Part shown: positions 49,365 through 58,092 of the stretch, one piece after another
Numbering within the stretch: position 1 is the stretch's first letter
Layout of the letters: each line of letters starts with the position of its first letter
Assembly (NCBI RefSeq): GCF_018388465.1
Contig: NZ_CP074404.1
Span: forward strand, 1,736,001-1,800,000
Reading direction: 5' to 3'
DNA from: Cellulomonas fengjieae
GTDB taxonomy: Bacteria; Actinomycetota; Actinomycetes; Actinomycetales; Cellulomonadaceae
DNA length: 64,000 nucleotides
Notes under the pieces: generated by a model
What the model was told of the DNA's origin: nothing
What the model saw: the letters and a program-made list of their open reading frames with translations, nothing else
Database searches by the model: none
Made by a program: the position numbers and the translations under genes

Positions 49365-50744
49365 GTGAGCCGACGACACGTGGCCGGGCTCGACCTCGGA
49401 AGCACCGGGATCAAGGTCCTGATCGCCGACGAGCTCGGGAACGAGGTGCTCGTCCGCCAGCAGCCGACGCCCTGGCACCCGGGGCCCGCCGGGACGACGA
49501 CGCTCGATGCGGACGCTCTGGTCAGGAGCGTCCGGACGCTCCTGACGGATGCTGCCCAGGACCTGCGAGTCGCTACGGCTGACCCACTCGCCGCGGTCGA
49601 GGTGCTCGCCGTGTCGGGCATGGGGGAGACCGGGTTCCTGGTCGATCGCGAGAACCGGGCCGTCGCGGCGGGCATCGCCTGGTTCGACCCGCGGGGTCGG
49701 GCAGAGATCGAGTCCCTCCCGGCTCACATGCTCGAGGAGTTCGCCGGCCGCACCGGGCTTCCAGCGGGGGCGCAGGTGTCCGTCGCCAAGCTCATCGTCC
49801 TGCGCAACGCCGGGGTGGAGCTGCGCGACCGGCGGTGGTTCAACCTGCCGGAGTTCATGGCGGTGACGATGGGCGCGCAAGGGGTGAGCGAGTACTCGCT
49901 TGCCTCGCGGACCGGACTCTTGGACCAGGACACGGGGCGACCCTGGCGGGAGCTGATCGAGCACCTGGGAGCGACCGAGAAGCTGCTCCCGCCGCTCGTG
50001 CACGCCGGCACCGCGCTGGGATCGGCGAGGGCCGACTGGGTGCCCCAGGGGTTCGCGGGCGCCCACGTCACGGTCGCCGGCCACGACCACCTCGTCTCGG
50101 CCGTGTCCGGTGGAGCCATCGCACGCGACCGCTATCACGTGTCCATCGGGACCGCGGAGGTGCTCCTGCGGGTCGTCGACGAGCCGCTGTCCTTCGACGA
50201 CCGCGCAGAGCTCGCCCGGTCCTTCATCAACTCGGTCCGACACGTCATCCCTGGCCAGAGCGTGGTCGTCGCCGGCGTGAAGAGCGGGCTACTGATGCGC
50301 CGCGCCCTGCAGCTGTCCGGGATCACCGACCGCGCAGGCCGGGACAGGCTGGACGAGGAAGCCTCGGCGCTGGCGCTCGAGGGCGGGCTCGACCCGGGCA
50401 GCGTCGAGGTCCGTGGTGCCCGCAACGACGACGGAGTGCTGGCGTTGACCGTCCGTGGGGACGGTGTCAGCCCGGCGGAGCTGTTCAACGCCGTGCTGCG
50501 GCACAGCAACGACGAGATCCAGCTCCTCATCGACGCCATGGACCGAGTGATTGCGCCGGCCCGATCCAGCCTCCTGACCGGCGGATGGGCGGGGATGGCG
50601 AGCGTCCAACGAGCGCGTGGTGCCGTGCTTCCCGGGCTGGTCGTCTCCGGCCGTGACCAGGACACCGCGTACGGCGCAGCCCTCTTCGCCATGGGTCTTC
50701 TCGAAAGAGACCTCCAACCGGCGGTGAGCCGCGACTCGGCCTGA
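49365..50744 (+). CDS. FGGY-family carbohydrate kinase
   Basis: The 459-residue protein has the FGGY layout: the phosphate-1 loop GLDLGSTGIKVLIAD near 8-22, AGIAWFDPRG near 105, EFMAVTMG..EYSLASRTGLLD near 165-186 and the adenosine motif GGWAGMASVQRARG near 405-418. It is at the short end for the family. The likely start is GTG 49365, since family members begin three to eight residues before the first strand; GGAGG lies 16 bases upstream. With the LacD/YihT-type aldolase following, phosphorylation of a ketose, probably at C1, is inferred. LacI-type operators control its promoter. Confidence 0.88.
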   Translation: MSRRHVAGLDLGSTGIKVLIADELGNEVLVRQQPTPWHPGPAGTTTLDADALVRSVRTLLTDAAQDLRVATADPLAAVEVLAVSGMGETGFLVDRENRAVAAGIAWFDPRGRAEIESLPAHMLEEFAGRTGLPAGAQVSVAKLIVLRNAGVELRDRRWFNLPEFMAVTMGAQGVSEYSLASRTGLLDQDTGRPWRELIEHLGATEKLLPPLVHAGTALGSARADWVPQGFAGAHVTVAGHDHLVSAVSGGAIARDRYHVSIGTAEVLLRVVDEPLSFDDRAELARSFINSVRHVIPGQSVVVAGVKSGLLMRRALQLSGITDRAGRDRLDEEASALALEGGLDPGSVEVRGARNDDGVLALTVRGDGVSPAELFNAVLRHSNDEIQLLIDAMDRVIAPARSSLLTGGWAGMASVQRARGAVLPGLVVSGRDQDTAYGAALFAMGLLERDLQPAVSRDSA

Positions 50745-50800
50745 CGTCCTGCACAGTCCGCGAGCAGCCGCTCGGAACCGAAGAGAACCTGGAGAGTCCC

Positions 50801-51703
50801 ATGAACGAGCTCACCACCCTCGAGCGCCGCGGCATGGCCGCGATCTCGACGCCCGCCGGCCACATGCTGATCGTGGCGGCAGACCAGCGCAACGGCATGA
50901 AGGCCGTGATGACGGATGCGCCCGACGGACCGGGGTCCGTCACGCTGGCACAGCTCGCCGGTGCAAAGGCCGACCTCGTGGAGTACCTCGGGAACGAGGC
51001 ACCAGCGATCCTGCTCGACCCGGAGGTCGCCCTGCCGGCGATCGTCGACGACGGCACGCTCGCCCGCGGCACGGCGCTCGTGGTCGGTATGGACGCATCC
51101 GGCTTCGAGACAGTCGACGGGCTGAAGTTCACGCACTTCGTCGACGGCGTCACGGCGCGGACCGTCCGTGAGCTGGGCGGCGACGTCGCGAAGATGCTCT
51201 GGTACATGCGGCCCGACAAGCAGGATGCCGCCTCCCGCGTGGGCGACGAGATCCGTGACCTGGTGAAGTCCTGCGAGGCCGAGGGCCTGCTGCTGATCGT
51301 CGAGGTGCTCACGTACCGGCTCGAGGACGAGAGCGAGGCCGACTACCAGGCAGTCTTCCCGCAGCTGGTCGCGGACTCGGCGCGCATCTCGGGGGAGTGC
51401 GGCGCCAAGGTGCTCAAGCTTCCGTACCCGGGGTCGGCCGCCGCGTGCGTGGCCGTGACGGCGGCCGCCGACGGCGTGCCTTGGGCCGTGCTGTCCGCCG
51501 GCGTGAACCACGAGACGTTCATCAAGCAGGTCGAGATCGCGGTCGCGAACGGCGCCAGCGGCGCGATGGCGGGACGGTCGCTCTGGAAGGACAGCCTCGC
51601 GGTCTCGCACGAGACCCGGCACGACCTGCTCACGACGCGCGCGCTGCCCCGCCTGCGGGAGCTCGCCGCGGTCGTCGACGGGGCGCCGGTCGGCGCACCA
51701 TGA
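50801..51703 (+). CDS. class I aldolase of the LacD/YihT family
   Basis: The 300-residue TIM-barrel enzyme begins with MAAISTPAGHMLIVAADQRNGMKAVM, the D-Q-R-x-x-M of tagatose-bisphosphate and sulfofructose-phosphate aldolases. The Schiff-base Lys is probably Lys206 in VLKLPYPG. PWAVLSAGVNHETFIKQVEIAVANGASGAMAGRSLW near 225-262 is a close match in pattern to YihT. These enzymes split ketose phosphates into DHAP and an aldehyde. The kinase upstream and no sulfoquinovosidase or SQ isomerase nearby argue for a ketose-1-phosphate rather than sulfosugar substrate. Gap to the kinase is 56 bases with a ribosome site CTGGAGAG. Confidence 0.88.
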   Translation: MNELTTLERRGMAAISTPAGHMLIVAADQRNGMKAVMTDAPDGPGSVTLAQLAGAKADLVEYLGNEAPAILLDPEVALPAIVDDGTLARGTALVVGMDASGFETVDGLKFTHFVDGVTARTVRELGGDVAKMLWYMRPDKQDAASRVGDEIRDLVKSCEAEGLLLIVEVLTYRLEDESEADYQAVFPQLVADSARISGECGAKVLKLPYPGSAAACVAVTAAADGVPWAVLSAGVNHETFIKQVEIAVANGASGAMAGRSLWKDSLAVSHETRHDLLTTRALPRLRELAAVVDGAPVGAP

Positions 51704-51722
51704 GCGGTCGTCGGACAGTGCG

Positions 51723-52322
51723 GTGAACGAGGCGGGCGGGGAGTCCCTGGCAGTCGTCGTCACGGGCCCCCAGGGGTCGGGCAAGAGCACCCTGGCCGCC
51801 CTCTTGGCGCCGCGGCTGGGCGCCGCCCTGCTCGACCTCGACACCGCGACGGCGGACCTCACCGCCGTCATCGGCGACCTGCTGGGGGTCGAGGACCTCG
51901 ACGACCCGGTGCTGGCACTCGCCACCCGGGACGCGCGCTACGCGGCCATCATCGCGGTGGCAGAGGAGAACCTGCGGCTGGGCCTGAGTGTCGTCCTGGT
52001 AGCTCCGTTCACGGCCGAGCGCCGCGACCCGACGGCGTGGGCCGCCCTGGCGGCTCGGCTCGAGGCTGCGGGCGGCAGGCCGTCCCTCGTCTGGCTCGAG
52101 ATCGACGCCGTGGCCGTCGTGGAGCGGATCCGACGACGTCGTGCCGGTCGGGACGCACCCAGGCTCGCTCGCGAGGGCGGCGTGTCCGGCCTGGACCTCG
52201 CCGCCCCGCGGGTGCCGCACATCCGTGCCGACGCTGGTCAGGCACCGGAGGCGCTCGTCGGCCCGGTCCTCGAGCGCGTGCTCGGCGGGTCCGTCCGTGG
52301 GGATGTGCCATCGGTGTCATAG
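51723..52322 (+). CDS. P-loop kinase-like NTPase
   Basis: The 199-residue protein starts at GTG 51723, 19 bases after the aldolase stop. It has the Walker A motif VVVTGPQGSGKSTLAALL near 11-28, a LLDLDTATAD segment for the acceptor region, and LGLSVVLVAPFTAER near 82-96. VVERIRRRRAGRDAPRL is a lid-like Arg-rich stretch near 136-152. The pattern is that of gluconate-kinase or adenylate-kinase-like small-molecule kinases. A second, different P-loop kinase lies at 55367. Substrate is unknown; position in the operon suggests a sugar or a sugar acid. The last codons overlap a probable operator of the following LacI gene. Confidence 0.8.
   Translation: MNEAGGESLAVVVTGPQGSGKSTLAALLAPRLGAALLDLDTATADLTAVIGDLLGVEDLDDPVLALATRDARYAAIIAVAEENLRLGLSVVLVAPFTAERRDPTAWAALAARLEAAGGRPSLVWLEIDAVAVVERIRRRRAGRDAPRLAREGGVSGLDLAAPRVPHIRADAGQAPEALVGPVLERVLGGSVRGDVPSVS
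52306..52319. promoter_or_regulatory. candidate LacI operator before the first LacI gene
   Basis: TGCCATCGGTGTCA matches the operator TGACACCGGTGTCA at 12 of 14 positions. It lies 38 bases before the LacI start and inside the 3' end of the kinase gene, so it could allow autoregulation. Confidence 0.55.
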
Positions 52323-52357
52323 ATTCTCCGCAGACTCGACGTCGGACGGAGAAGACC

Positions 52358-53356
52358 ATGGCCACCATGCGTGATGTCGCCGCGCACGCGGGCGTCAGCC
52401 CCAAGACCGTCTCGCGGGTCCTCAGGGGCGAGGGGTACGTCCGGGCGGAGGTGCGCGAGCGCGTCCAGGCGTCCGTGCGGGAGCTGGACTACGTCCCGAA
52501 CGTCCTCGCGGTGAGCTTCCGCGCAGGGCGCGAGTCTGCGATCGGGGTCGCGGTGCCGGACATCGCCGACCCGTTCTTCGCGCAGGTCATCCACGCGGTG
52601 GAGGCGGTGGCCAAGGCTCGGCACACCGGTGTGATCGTCACCAGTCTCGGCAACGACGCCGGCGACGAGCAGGAAGCAGTCGAGAACCTGCTGAAGCGAC
52701 AGATCGCCGGTCTCATCTCGTGCCCCATCGGGCAGGACCAGTCCTACCTGCGACCGTGGCAGGCGAGGACGGCGATGGTGTTCGTCGACCGAGCACCGGG
52801 CAAGCTGGTCGCGGACTCGGTGATCGAGGACGACGAGGGGGGAGGTCGCGAGGCGACTGCCTACCTGGTGGCCAACGGTCACCGGCGCATCGCCTTCGTC
52901 GGCGACGCCTATCGCTTCCGTACGACAGCACTGCGGCTGCAGGGCTACCGCGAGGCGCTTGCCGAGGCGGGAGTCGGTGCGGACGACGGGCTGGTGTATC
53001 TGGGCGACACGGACGGCGCGGACTTCGATGCGGCGCTGCGGGAGTGGCAACAGCTGGCGAGCCCGCCCACAGCGATCTTCTCCTCCAACGCGCGGTGCAG
53101 CCTCGACGTGGTCCCAGCGCTCCAGCGGGTCGGCTGGACCGACGTCGCTCTGGTGAGCTTCGGCGACTTCCCGATGGCCGGATCGCTCACACCGCCGGTC
53201 ACCGTCATCGACCAGGACCCTGCTGAGGTCGGGCGGTTCGCGGCCGAGCGGCTGTTCCAGCGGATCGACAACCCCGATCGGCGACTGCGCAGAAAGACGG
53301 TTCTGCCGGTTCGGCTGGTCGACCGCAGCCCTGCCGCGAGGGCCACGCCGGCCTGA
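52358..53356 (+). CDS. LacI family transcriptional regulator
   Basis: The 332-residue repressor has the LacI helix-turn-helix in the first 25 residues (TMRDVAAHAGVSPKTVSRVL) and a hinge helix region near 50 (LDYVPNVLAVSF). A periplasmic-binding-protein-like sensor domain follows, with IGVAVPDIADPFFAQVI near 63-79 and the C-terminal V-T-V-I-D-Q-D-P. It probably controls the kinase-aldolase operon, of which it is the last gene, by binding the CCGGT-centred palindromes. It is closely related to the second LacI at 53357, and the two may bind the same sites as homo- or heterodimers. They end stop codon to stop codon. Confidence 0.93.
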   Translation: MATMRDVAAHAGVSPKTVSRVLRGEGYVRAEVRERVQASVRELDYVPNVLAVSFRAGRESAIGVAVPDIADPFFAQVIHAVEAVAKARHTGVIVTSLGNDAGDEQEAVENLLKRQIAGLISCPIGQDQSYLRPWQARTAMVFVDRAPGKLVADSVIEDDEGGGREATAYLVANGHRRIAFVGDAYRFRTTALRLQGYREALAEAGVGADDGLVYLGDTDGADFDAALREWQQLASPPTAIFSSNARCSLDVVPALQRVGWTDVALVSFGDFPMAGSLTPPVTVIDQDPAEVGRFAAERLFQRIDNPDRRLRRKTVLPVRLVDRSPAARATPA

Positions 53357-54352
53357 TCAGCCCCGCCGCCTGGTCGGGAAGCACGACGCACGCTCCACGA
53401 GCTCGACCGGGAGGACGGTGTGGCGTCGGTATCGGCGCCGGGGATGCGCCAGGCGATCGAGGATCCGCTGCGCGGCGAGCGTGCCCAGCGCAACCGGGTT
53501 CTGATCGATCACGGTCACCGACGGTTCGAGCATGTCCGCCATCGGGAAGTCACCAAAGCCTGCCAGGGCCAGCCGCCTGTCGGAGCGGAGGACCGGCACC
53601 AGGCTCATCGTCACCCGGGCGTTCGAGGCGAAGATCGCCGTGGGTGGCTCCTCGAGACGCTCCAGGGCAGAGAAGGCGGCGGCGGCCGACGCGCGGTCCA
53701 GGGCGCCGAGGGCGACGAGTGACTCGTCGTACTCGATGGCCGCGTCGAGGAGCGCTGCTCGGTATCCCACGAGCCGGCCACGGCTCGTCGGGATGGCGGT
53801 GCTGTCACCGAGGAAGCCGATCCGGACGTGGCCGTGCTCGACGAGGTGACCGGTGGCCGCCCGGGCGCCGGCGTGGTCGTCCTCGGTGAAGGAGTCGGCC
53901 ACGACGCCCAAGGCCCGACGGTCCACGAACACGAGCTGGGTGCGGCCCGCCCAGACGCCGAGGTAGGACTGGTCGCCCGCGATCGGCGCGATGACCAGCC
54001 CGCTGAGCGACTGGCGCAGGAGCGACTGGACGATGGCGGGCTCACGCGCGGGGTCCTCGCCCAGGCTGGTGATCACGACGGACATCCCGTGCACGGCCGC
54101 CAACGCCTCGACGGCCTTGGCGAGCGCCCCGAAGAACGGGTCGGCGATGTCCGGGACGGCGACTCCCATGACCGGTGCTCGACCCGAGCGGAACGTCGTC
54201 GAGAGCGTGCTCGGGACGTAGTTCAGCTCGCGCAACGCGACCTCGACGCGCTCTCTCGTCGCCAGGCTCACGTGCAGGTCGTGGTTGAAGACCCGCGACA
54301 CCGTCTTTGCGCTGACCCCGGCACGACGTGCGACGTCGCGCATCGTGGCCAT
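53357..54352 (-). CDS. LacI family transcriptional regulator
   Basis: The 331-residue repressor starts at ATG 54352 with TMRDVARRAGVSAKTVSRVF, the same recognition-helix residues (V-S-x-K-T-V-S-R-V) as the LacI at 52358. The sensor domain keeps MGVAVPDIADPFFGAL, D-Q-S-Y-L near 143 and FGDFPMADMLEPSVTVIDQNP near the end, again shared with that paralogue. This suggests duplication within the locus and similar DNA targets, with divergence in ligand residues. It follows the short-chain dehydrogenase gene by 34 bases on the minus strand and is transcribed from the operator-rich region at 55217. Confidence 0.93.
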   Translation of the reverse strand: MATMRDVARRAGVSAKTVSRVFNHDLHVSLATRERVEVALRELNYVPSTLSTTFRSGRAPVMGVAVPDIADPFFGALAKAVEALAAVHGMSVVITSLGEDPAREPAIVQSLLRQSLSGLVIAPIAGDQSYLGVWAGRTQLVFVDRRALGVVADSFTEDDHAGARAATGHLVEHGHVRIGFLGDSTAIPTSRGRLVGYRAALLDAAIEYDESLVALGALDRASAAAAFSALERLEEPPTAIFASNARVTMSLVPVLRSDRRLALAGFGDFPMADMLEPSVTVIDQNPVALGTLAAQRILDRLAHPRRRYRRHTVLPVELVERASCFPTRRRG

Positions 54353-54386
54353 GTGCCGCGCCCCTTCCGTCAGTCGGACGACTGTG

Positions 54387-55115
54387 TCATCGGGCGGTGT
54401 AGCCACCGTCGATCGGCAGCGAGACGCCCGAGATCATCGAGGCGGCGTCACTGAGCAGGAAGGTGATGGGCCCGGCGATGTCGTCCTCGGTCGCCCACCG
54501 TCCGAGCGGCATGGCCTCCAGGAACGGGCCCTGGATGTCCTCGCGGCCCCAGTACCAGGCCGACATCGGCGTCATCACCACGGTGGGGTTCACGCTGTTC
54601 ACCCGGATGTCGTACCTGCCCAGCTCGAGCGCCGAGACCCTGGTGATGTTGTCCACGGCGGCCTTGGACGAGCCGTACGAGATGTGGCCGGTCAGGGCGA
54701 CGAGGCTGGCCTGGCTCGACACGTTGACGATGGCGCCGCCCTGCCCGAGGCGGATCATCGACCGTGACGCGTACTTGGTCACCAGCAAGGTTCCGCGTGC
54801 GTTGACGGCCATCACCTTGTCGAACACCGCGATGTCGGTGTCCATCGGTGTAGCGATCTCACCGCCGAACCCGCCACAGTTCACGACGCCCCACAGGTCG
54901 GTGCCGTCCAGCGCCTCCCGCACAGAGTCCTCGCTGGTCAGGTCGAACGGGAGCGTCCGGACGCCCGTCTCAGCCGCGAGGGCGTCGACCGAGTCCTGGG
55001 TCCTGCCGCTCGCGATGACGTCGGCGCCGACCCTCACGAGGTGGCGCACCGTGGTCCCACCGATGCCACCACCGGCACCGGTCACGAGGATCGTGCGGCC
55101 GTTGAGATCGAACAT
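54387..55115 (-). CDS. short-chain dehydrogenase, L-xylulose/ketose reductase-like
   Basis: The 242-residue classical SDR has ILVTGAGGGIGGTTV near 9-23, NCGGFGGEIA in the NAG region and NVSSQASLVALTGHISYGSSKAAV with Tyr and Lys near 150-158. The sequence FDLNGRTILVTGAGGGIG plus P-T-V-V-M-T-P-M-S near 185 resembles carbonyl reductase/L-xylulose reductase members that interconvert polyols and ketoses. It would therefore fit a polyol-ketose step in this locus. Its promoter region is shared, back to back, with the ABC-transporter operon and contains three LacI-type palindromes. Confidence 0.9.
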   Translation of the reverse strand: MFDLNGRTILVTGAGGGIGGTTVRHLVRVGADVIASGRTQDSVDALAAETGVRTLPFDLTSEDSVREALDGTDLWGVVNCGGFGGEIATPMDTDIAVFDKVMAVNARGTLLVTKYASRSMIRLGQGGAIVNVSSQASLVALTGHISYGSSKAAVDNITRVSALELGRYDIRVNSVNPTVVMTPMSAWYWGREDIQGPFLEAMPLGRWATEDDIAGPITFLLSDAASMISGVSLPIDGGYTAR

Positions 55116-55216
55116 CGGAACTCTCCCTCGGTCAGCTGTGCGGGACCTGCTCGCGGGTGGTCAGGGCACGACCTCGTCCTCCACGACGCCGCCAATGTAG
55201 CCCGGAATTGCCTGTG

Positions 55217-55230
55217 TGTCACCGGTGACA
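55217..55230. promoter_or_regulatory. LacI-type operator O1
   Basis: TGTCACCGGTGACA is a perfect 14-base palindrome, nearest to the minus-strand dehydrogenase gene in the divergent promoter region. Its core ACCGGT is shared with the other palindromes of the locus. Confidence 0.82.
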
Positions 55231-55240
55231 TGAAGACTCT

Positions 55241-55254
55241 TGTCACCGGTGACA
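55241..55254. promoter_or_regulatory. LacI-type operator O2
   Basis: The same 14-base perfect palindrome TGTCACCGGTGACA as O1 recurs 24 bases further on. Two identical sites a little over two helical turns apart favour cooperative binding. Confidence 0.82.
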
Positions 55255-55262
55255 GAGAATCC

Positions 55263-55290
55263 TTGACACCGGTGACATGTCCGGTTTAGC
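55263..55290 (+). promoter_or_regulatory. promoter of the ABC operon with overlapping operator O3
   Basis: TTGACA (55263-55268) and TTTAGC (55285-55290) form a -35/-10 pair with 16-base spacing. TGACACCGGTGACA at 55264-55277 matches the O1/O2 palindrome at 13 of 14 positions and covers the -35 box, so a bound repressor would block polymerase. O2 and O3 starts are 23 bases apart. Confidence 0.75.
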
Positions 55291-55366
55291 GTCTCGACAA
55301 CTCGACACCGACGGATCGACCAACGCCGCCGGACCGCCAGTACAGCCACTGCGAAACGAGTTCCCC

Positions 55367-56068
55367 ATGGTGACCAACGTCGACACCACCAGTCCCGCGG
55401 TGGCTGCGCCAGACCCGGTGCGCGAGCTGTCGGTGGACGACCTCATCGAACGCGCCCGTGCCCTGGCCCGGCCAGGCAGGCGCACCGTCCTGGGCATCAC
55501 GGGCGCGCCAGGGGCCGGCAAGTCGACGGTCTGCGCAGCGTTGCTCGACGCCCTCGGTGACGACGCGGTCCTTGTGGGAATGGACGGCTTCCACCTCGCG
55601 GACGACGAGCTCGTGCGCCTCGGCCGCCGAGGACGCAAGGGCGCGCCGGACACGTTCGACGTCGGCGGCTACGTGGCCCTGCTCCGACGCCTGCGCCCCC
55701 AGGCCGATGCCGTCGTGTACGCACCACGCTTCGACCGCGGTCTCGAGGCCGCCATCGCCGGCGCCGTCCCCATCGACGTGGAGACGCCCCTCGTCGTCAC
55801 GGAGGGCAACTACCTCCTGCTGGACGACCTCGGGTGGGACGCAGTCCGACCGTGCCTCGACGAGGCATGGTTCCTCGACGTGCAACCCCACGTTCGCAGC
55901 GAGAGGTTGGAAGCACGACGCCGGTCGCACGGTGACTCACCGGACGACGCACGAGCGTGGGTCGCGAACGTCGACACCGCGAACGGCCTCATCGTCGAGG
56001 CCACGCGCACCAAGGCCGACCTCGTCGCCCGGCTCACACCAGTACCCACCCCACCGAAGGAGCGCTGA
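55367..56068 (+). CDS. nucleoside/pantothenate-kinase-like P-loop kinase
   Basis: The 233-residue protein has Walker A VLGITGAPGAGKSTVCAAL near 41-59 and GMDGFHLADDELVRLGRRGRKGAPDTFDVGGYV near 72-104. VTEGNYLLLDD near 146-156 and a lid RSERLEARRRSHGDS follow. The D-G-F-H-x-x-x-x-x-L and F-D-x-x-G-Y motifs are those of the uridine kinase/pantothenate kinase-related group (YggC, FrcK-like) often found in sugar ABC operons. It is first in the importer operon and has LacI-type operators upstream. It probably phosphorylates the imported sugar or polyol, but the substrate is not established. ATG 55367 lacks a strong ribosome site. Confidence 0.87.
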   Translation: MVTNVDTTSPAVAAPDPVRELSVDDLIERARALARPGRRTVLGITGAPGAGKSTVCAALLDALGDDAVLVGMDGFHLADDELVRLGRRGRKGAPDTFDVGGYVALLRRLRPQADAVVYAPRFDRGLEAAIAGAVPIDVETPLVVTEGNYLLLDDLGWDAVRPCLDEAWFLDVQPHVRSERLEARRRSHGDSPDDARAWVANVDTANGLIVEATRTKADLVARLTPVPTPPKER

Positions 56069-56070
56069 CG

Positions 56071-56838
56071 ATGACGTCGACCACCCCCATTCTCGAAGCT
56101 CGGGGTCTGACCCGCAGCTTCGGCGCCGTGCGCGCCCTCGACGGAGCCGACTTCGACGTGCACGCCGGAGAGGTCGTCGCCCTGATCGGCGACAACGGCG
56201 CCGGCAAGTCGACCTTGGTCAAGGCGCTGTCGGGGAACCTCGCGCTGGACTCCGGCACGATCCTGTTCAACGGACAGGAGGTCGACCTCAGCTCCCCGAG
56301 CGTCGCGAGCCACATGGGCATCGAGACGGTCTTCCAGGACCTGGCGCTCGCACCACACCTCACTCCGCCGCAGAACATGTACCTCGGCCGTGAGCTCCCG
56401 GCGTCGGGATTCCTCGGCACACTCGGCTTCCTGGACAACAAGACCATGCGGGCCAGGTCGAAGGTGGCGTTCGACGAGCTCGGCGCGACGGTCCGCAGCT
56501 ACAGCAGCCCGGTCGGCAGCATGTCCGGCGGCCAGCGTCAGGCGATCGCCATCGCGAGGGCCGTCGCCTGGGCCAAGGGAGTCGTCTTCCTCGACGAACC
56601 GACCGCAGCGCTGGGCGTCGTCCAGACCAAGAACGTCCTGGAGACGATCCGCCGCGTCCGCGACAAGGGCGTCGGGGTCGTCTTCATCAGCCACTCGATG
56701 CCGCACGTGATCGAGGTCTCGGACCGGGTCCAGGTCCTTCGACTGGGACATCGCGTGGCCACCTTCGACGCCAACGACACCTCGGTCGAAGAGCTCGTCG
56801 GCGCCATGACCGGCGCACTGGACGCAGGAGCGAAGTGA
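56071..56838 (+). CDS. sugar ABC transporter ATP-binding protein
   Basis: The 255-residue ATPase has one nucleotide-binding domain: Walker A GDNGAGKSTLV near 38-48, the Q-loop in VFQDLALAP near 91, the signature MSGGQRQAIAIARA near 151-164, Walker B GVVFLDEPTAAL near 172-183 and the H-loop ISHSMPHV. The usual sugar ATPase RbsA/XylG has two such domains, so this single-domain form is of the FrcA type and should act as a dimer. It starts two bases after the kinase stop with AAGGAG upstream and overlaps the permease start by one base. Confidence 0.94.
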   Translation: MTSTTPILEARGLTRSFGAVRALDGADFDVHAGEVVALIGDNGAGKSTLVKALSGNLALDSGTILFNGQEVDLSSPSVASHMGIETVFQDLALAPHLTPPQNMYLGRELPASGFLGTLGFLDNKTMRARSKVAFDELGATVRSYSSPVGSMSGGQRQAIAIARAVAWAKGVVFLDEPTAALGVVQTKNVLETIRRVRDKGVGVVFISHSMPHVIEVSDRVQVLRLGHRVATFDANDTSVEELVGAMTGALDAGAK

Positions 56839-58010
56839 TGAGCAACGACGGCATCTCCGCCAAGAACGCCACAGCCGACGCCGTCGGGGTGGCGGCCGAC
56901 GCCCAACCGAGCGGTGAGCCTCGCAGCGAGGCCGCGGTCAGCCCGGACGCTCCCCTCCTGACCGTCGACTCGGAGCGCGGCATCGCCGGACTCGCCCGCC
57001 GCATCGTCAAGGTCCAGTCGTTCCAGATCCTGCTGGTGCTGCTCGCGATCTTCGTCGTGTTCTCCATCCTCGCGCCGGACACGTTCCCGACCTGGTCCAA
57101 CATGCGACTGGTCATCCAGAACGTGTCGATCCTCGCCGTGCTCGGCATCGGGATGACCTACGTGATCATCACCAGCGGCATCGACCTGTCCATCGGCTCG
57201 GTCCTGGTGTTCTCCGGCGTGATCGCAGCCAAGGTCATGCAAGGCATGGGAGGAGACGGCTGGGGAACGGCGATCGTCGGCATCCTCGTGTCCATCCTCT
57301 GCGGCATCCTCTGGGGCATCTTCAACGGGGTGCTGATCGCCAAGGCGAAGGTCCCCCCGCTGATCGTCACCCTGGGCACGCTCAGCGGTGCTCTCGGGCT
57401 CGCCCAGGTCATCACCGGCGGTGTCGACATCCGCGAGGTGCCGGCCGTGCTCGCCAGCAACATCGGCTACGGCAACATCCCTGGCACGACCATCCCGACG
57501 ATCTCGGTGATCGCGCTGGTGTTCCTGCTGATCTTCGGCGTCGTCCTGCACAAGACCAAGTTCGGCCTGTACACGTACGCGATCGGCTCCAACGAGGAGT
57601 CCGCCCGACGCGTCGGCGTCAAGGTCGACCGCCACCTCATCCTCATCTACGCGCTGTCGGGCCTCATGGCGGGCATGGCGGGAATCCTGTCCCTCGCCCA
57701 GTACTCCACGACAGCCATCGCCGGCCAGTCCACGACGAGCCTGGCCGTCATCGCCGCGGTCGTGATCGGTGGCACGAGCCTGTTCGGCGGCGTCGGCACG
57801 ATCTTCGGCACGATCGTCGGCCTGTTCATCCCGGCCATCCTGCAGAACGGCTTCGTGATCACCGGCGTTCAGCCGTTCTGGCAGCAGGTCGCCATCGGCG
57901 CCGTCCTCATCGTCGCGGTCTACATCGACCAGCGTCGTCGGGCCGCCGCTTCCCGGGCCACGAAGACCGGCAAGCGGTCCCTCGCCCACCTGTTCCGACG
58001 GTCAGCGTGA
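56838..58010 (+). CDS. sugar ABC transporter permease
   Basis: The 390-residue protein has a 50-residue hydrophilic lead, then about ten membrane helices. Family marks are the N-terminal GMTYVIITSGIDLSIGSVLVFSGVI, with the I-D-L-S-V/I-G-S motif of RbsC/FrcC permeases near 107-131, and VVIGGTSLFGGVGTIFGTIVGLFIPAIL near 312-340. It forms the channel with the ATPase upstream. The ATG at 56838 overlaps the stop of the ATPase gene. The Asn/Ala/Glu-rich extension before the first helix is longer than usual. Confidence 0.94.
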   Translation: MSNDGISAKNATADAVGVAADAQPSGEPRSEAAVSPDAPLLTVDSERGIAGLARRIVKVQSFQILLVLLAIFVVFSILAPDTFPTWSNMRLVIQNVSILAVLGIGMTYVIITSGIDLSIGSVLVFSGVIAAKVMQGMGGDGWGTAIVGILVSILCGILWGIFNGVLIAKAKVPPLIVTLGTLSGALGLAQVITGGVDIREVPAVLASNIGYGNIPGTTIPTISVIALVFLLIFGVVLHKTKFGLYTYAIGSNEESARRVGVKVDRHLILIYALSGLMAGMAGILSLAQYSTTAIAGQSTTSLAVIAAVVIGGTSLFGGVGTIFGTIVGLFIPAILQNGFVITGVQPFWQQVAIGAVLIVAVYIDQRRRAAASRATKTGKRSLAHLFRRSA

Positions 58011-58092
58011 GCCGGCAGTCGCAGCACCACCCGTCACCCAGCTCGACGGCGCCAACGACGCGCTCGACTCGACACCCCGGAGGAACCAGATC

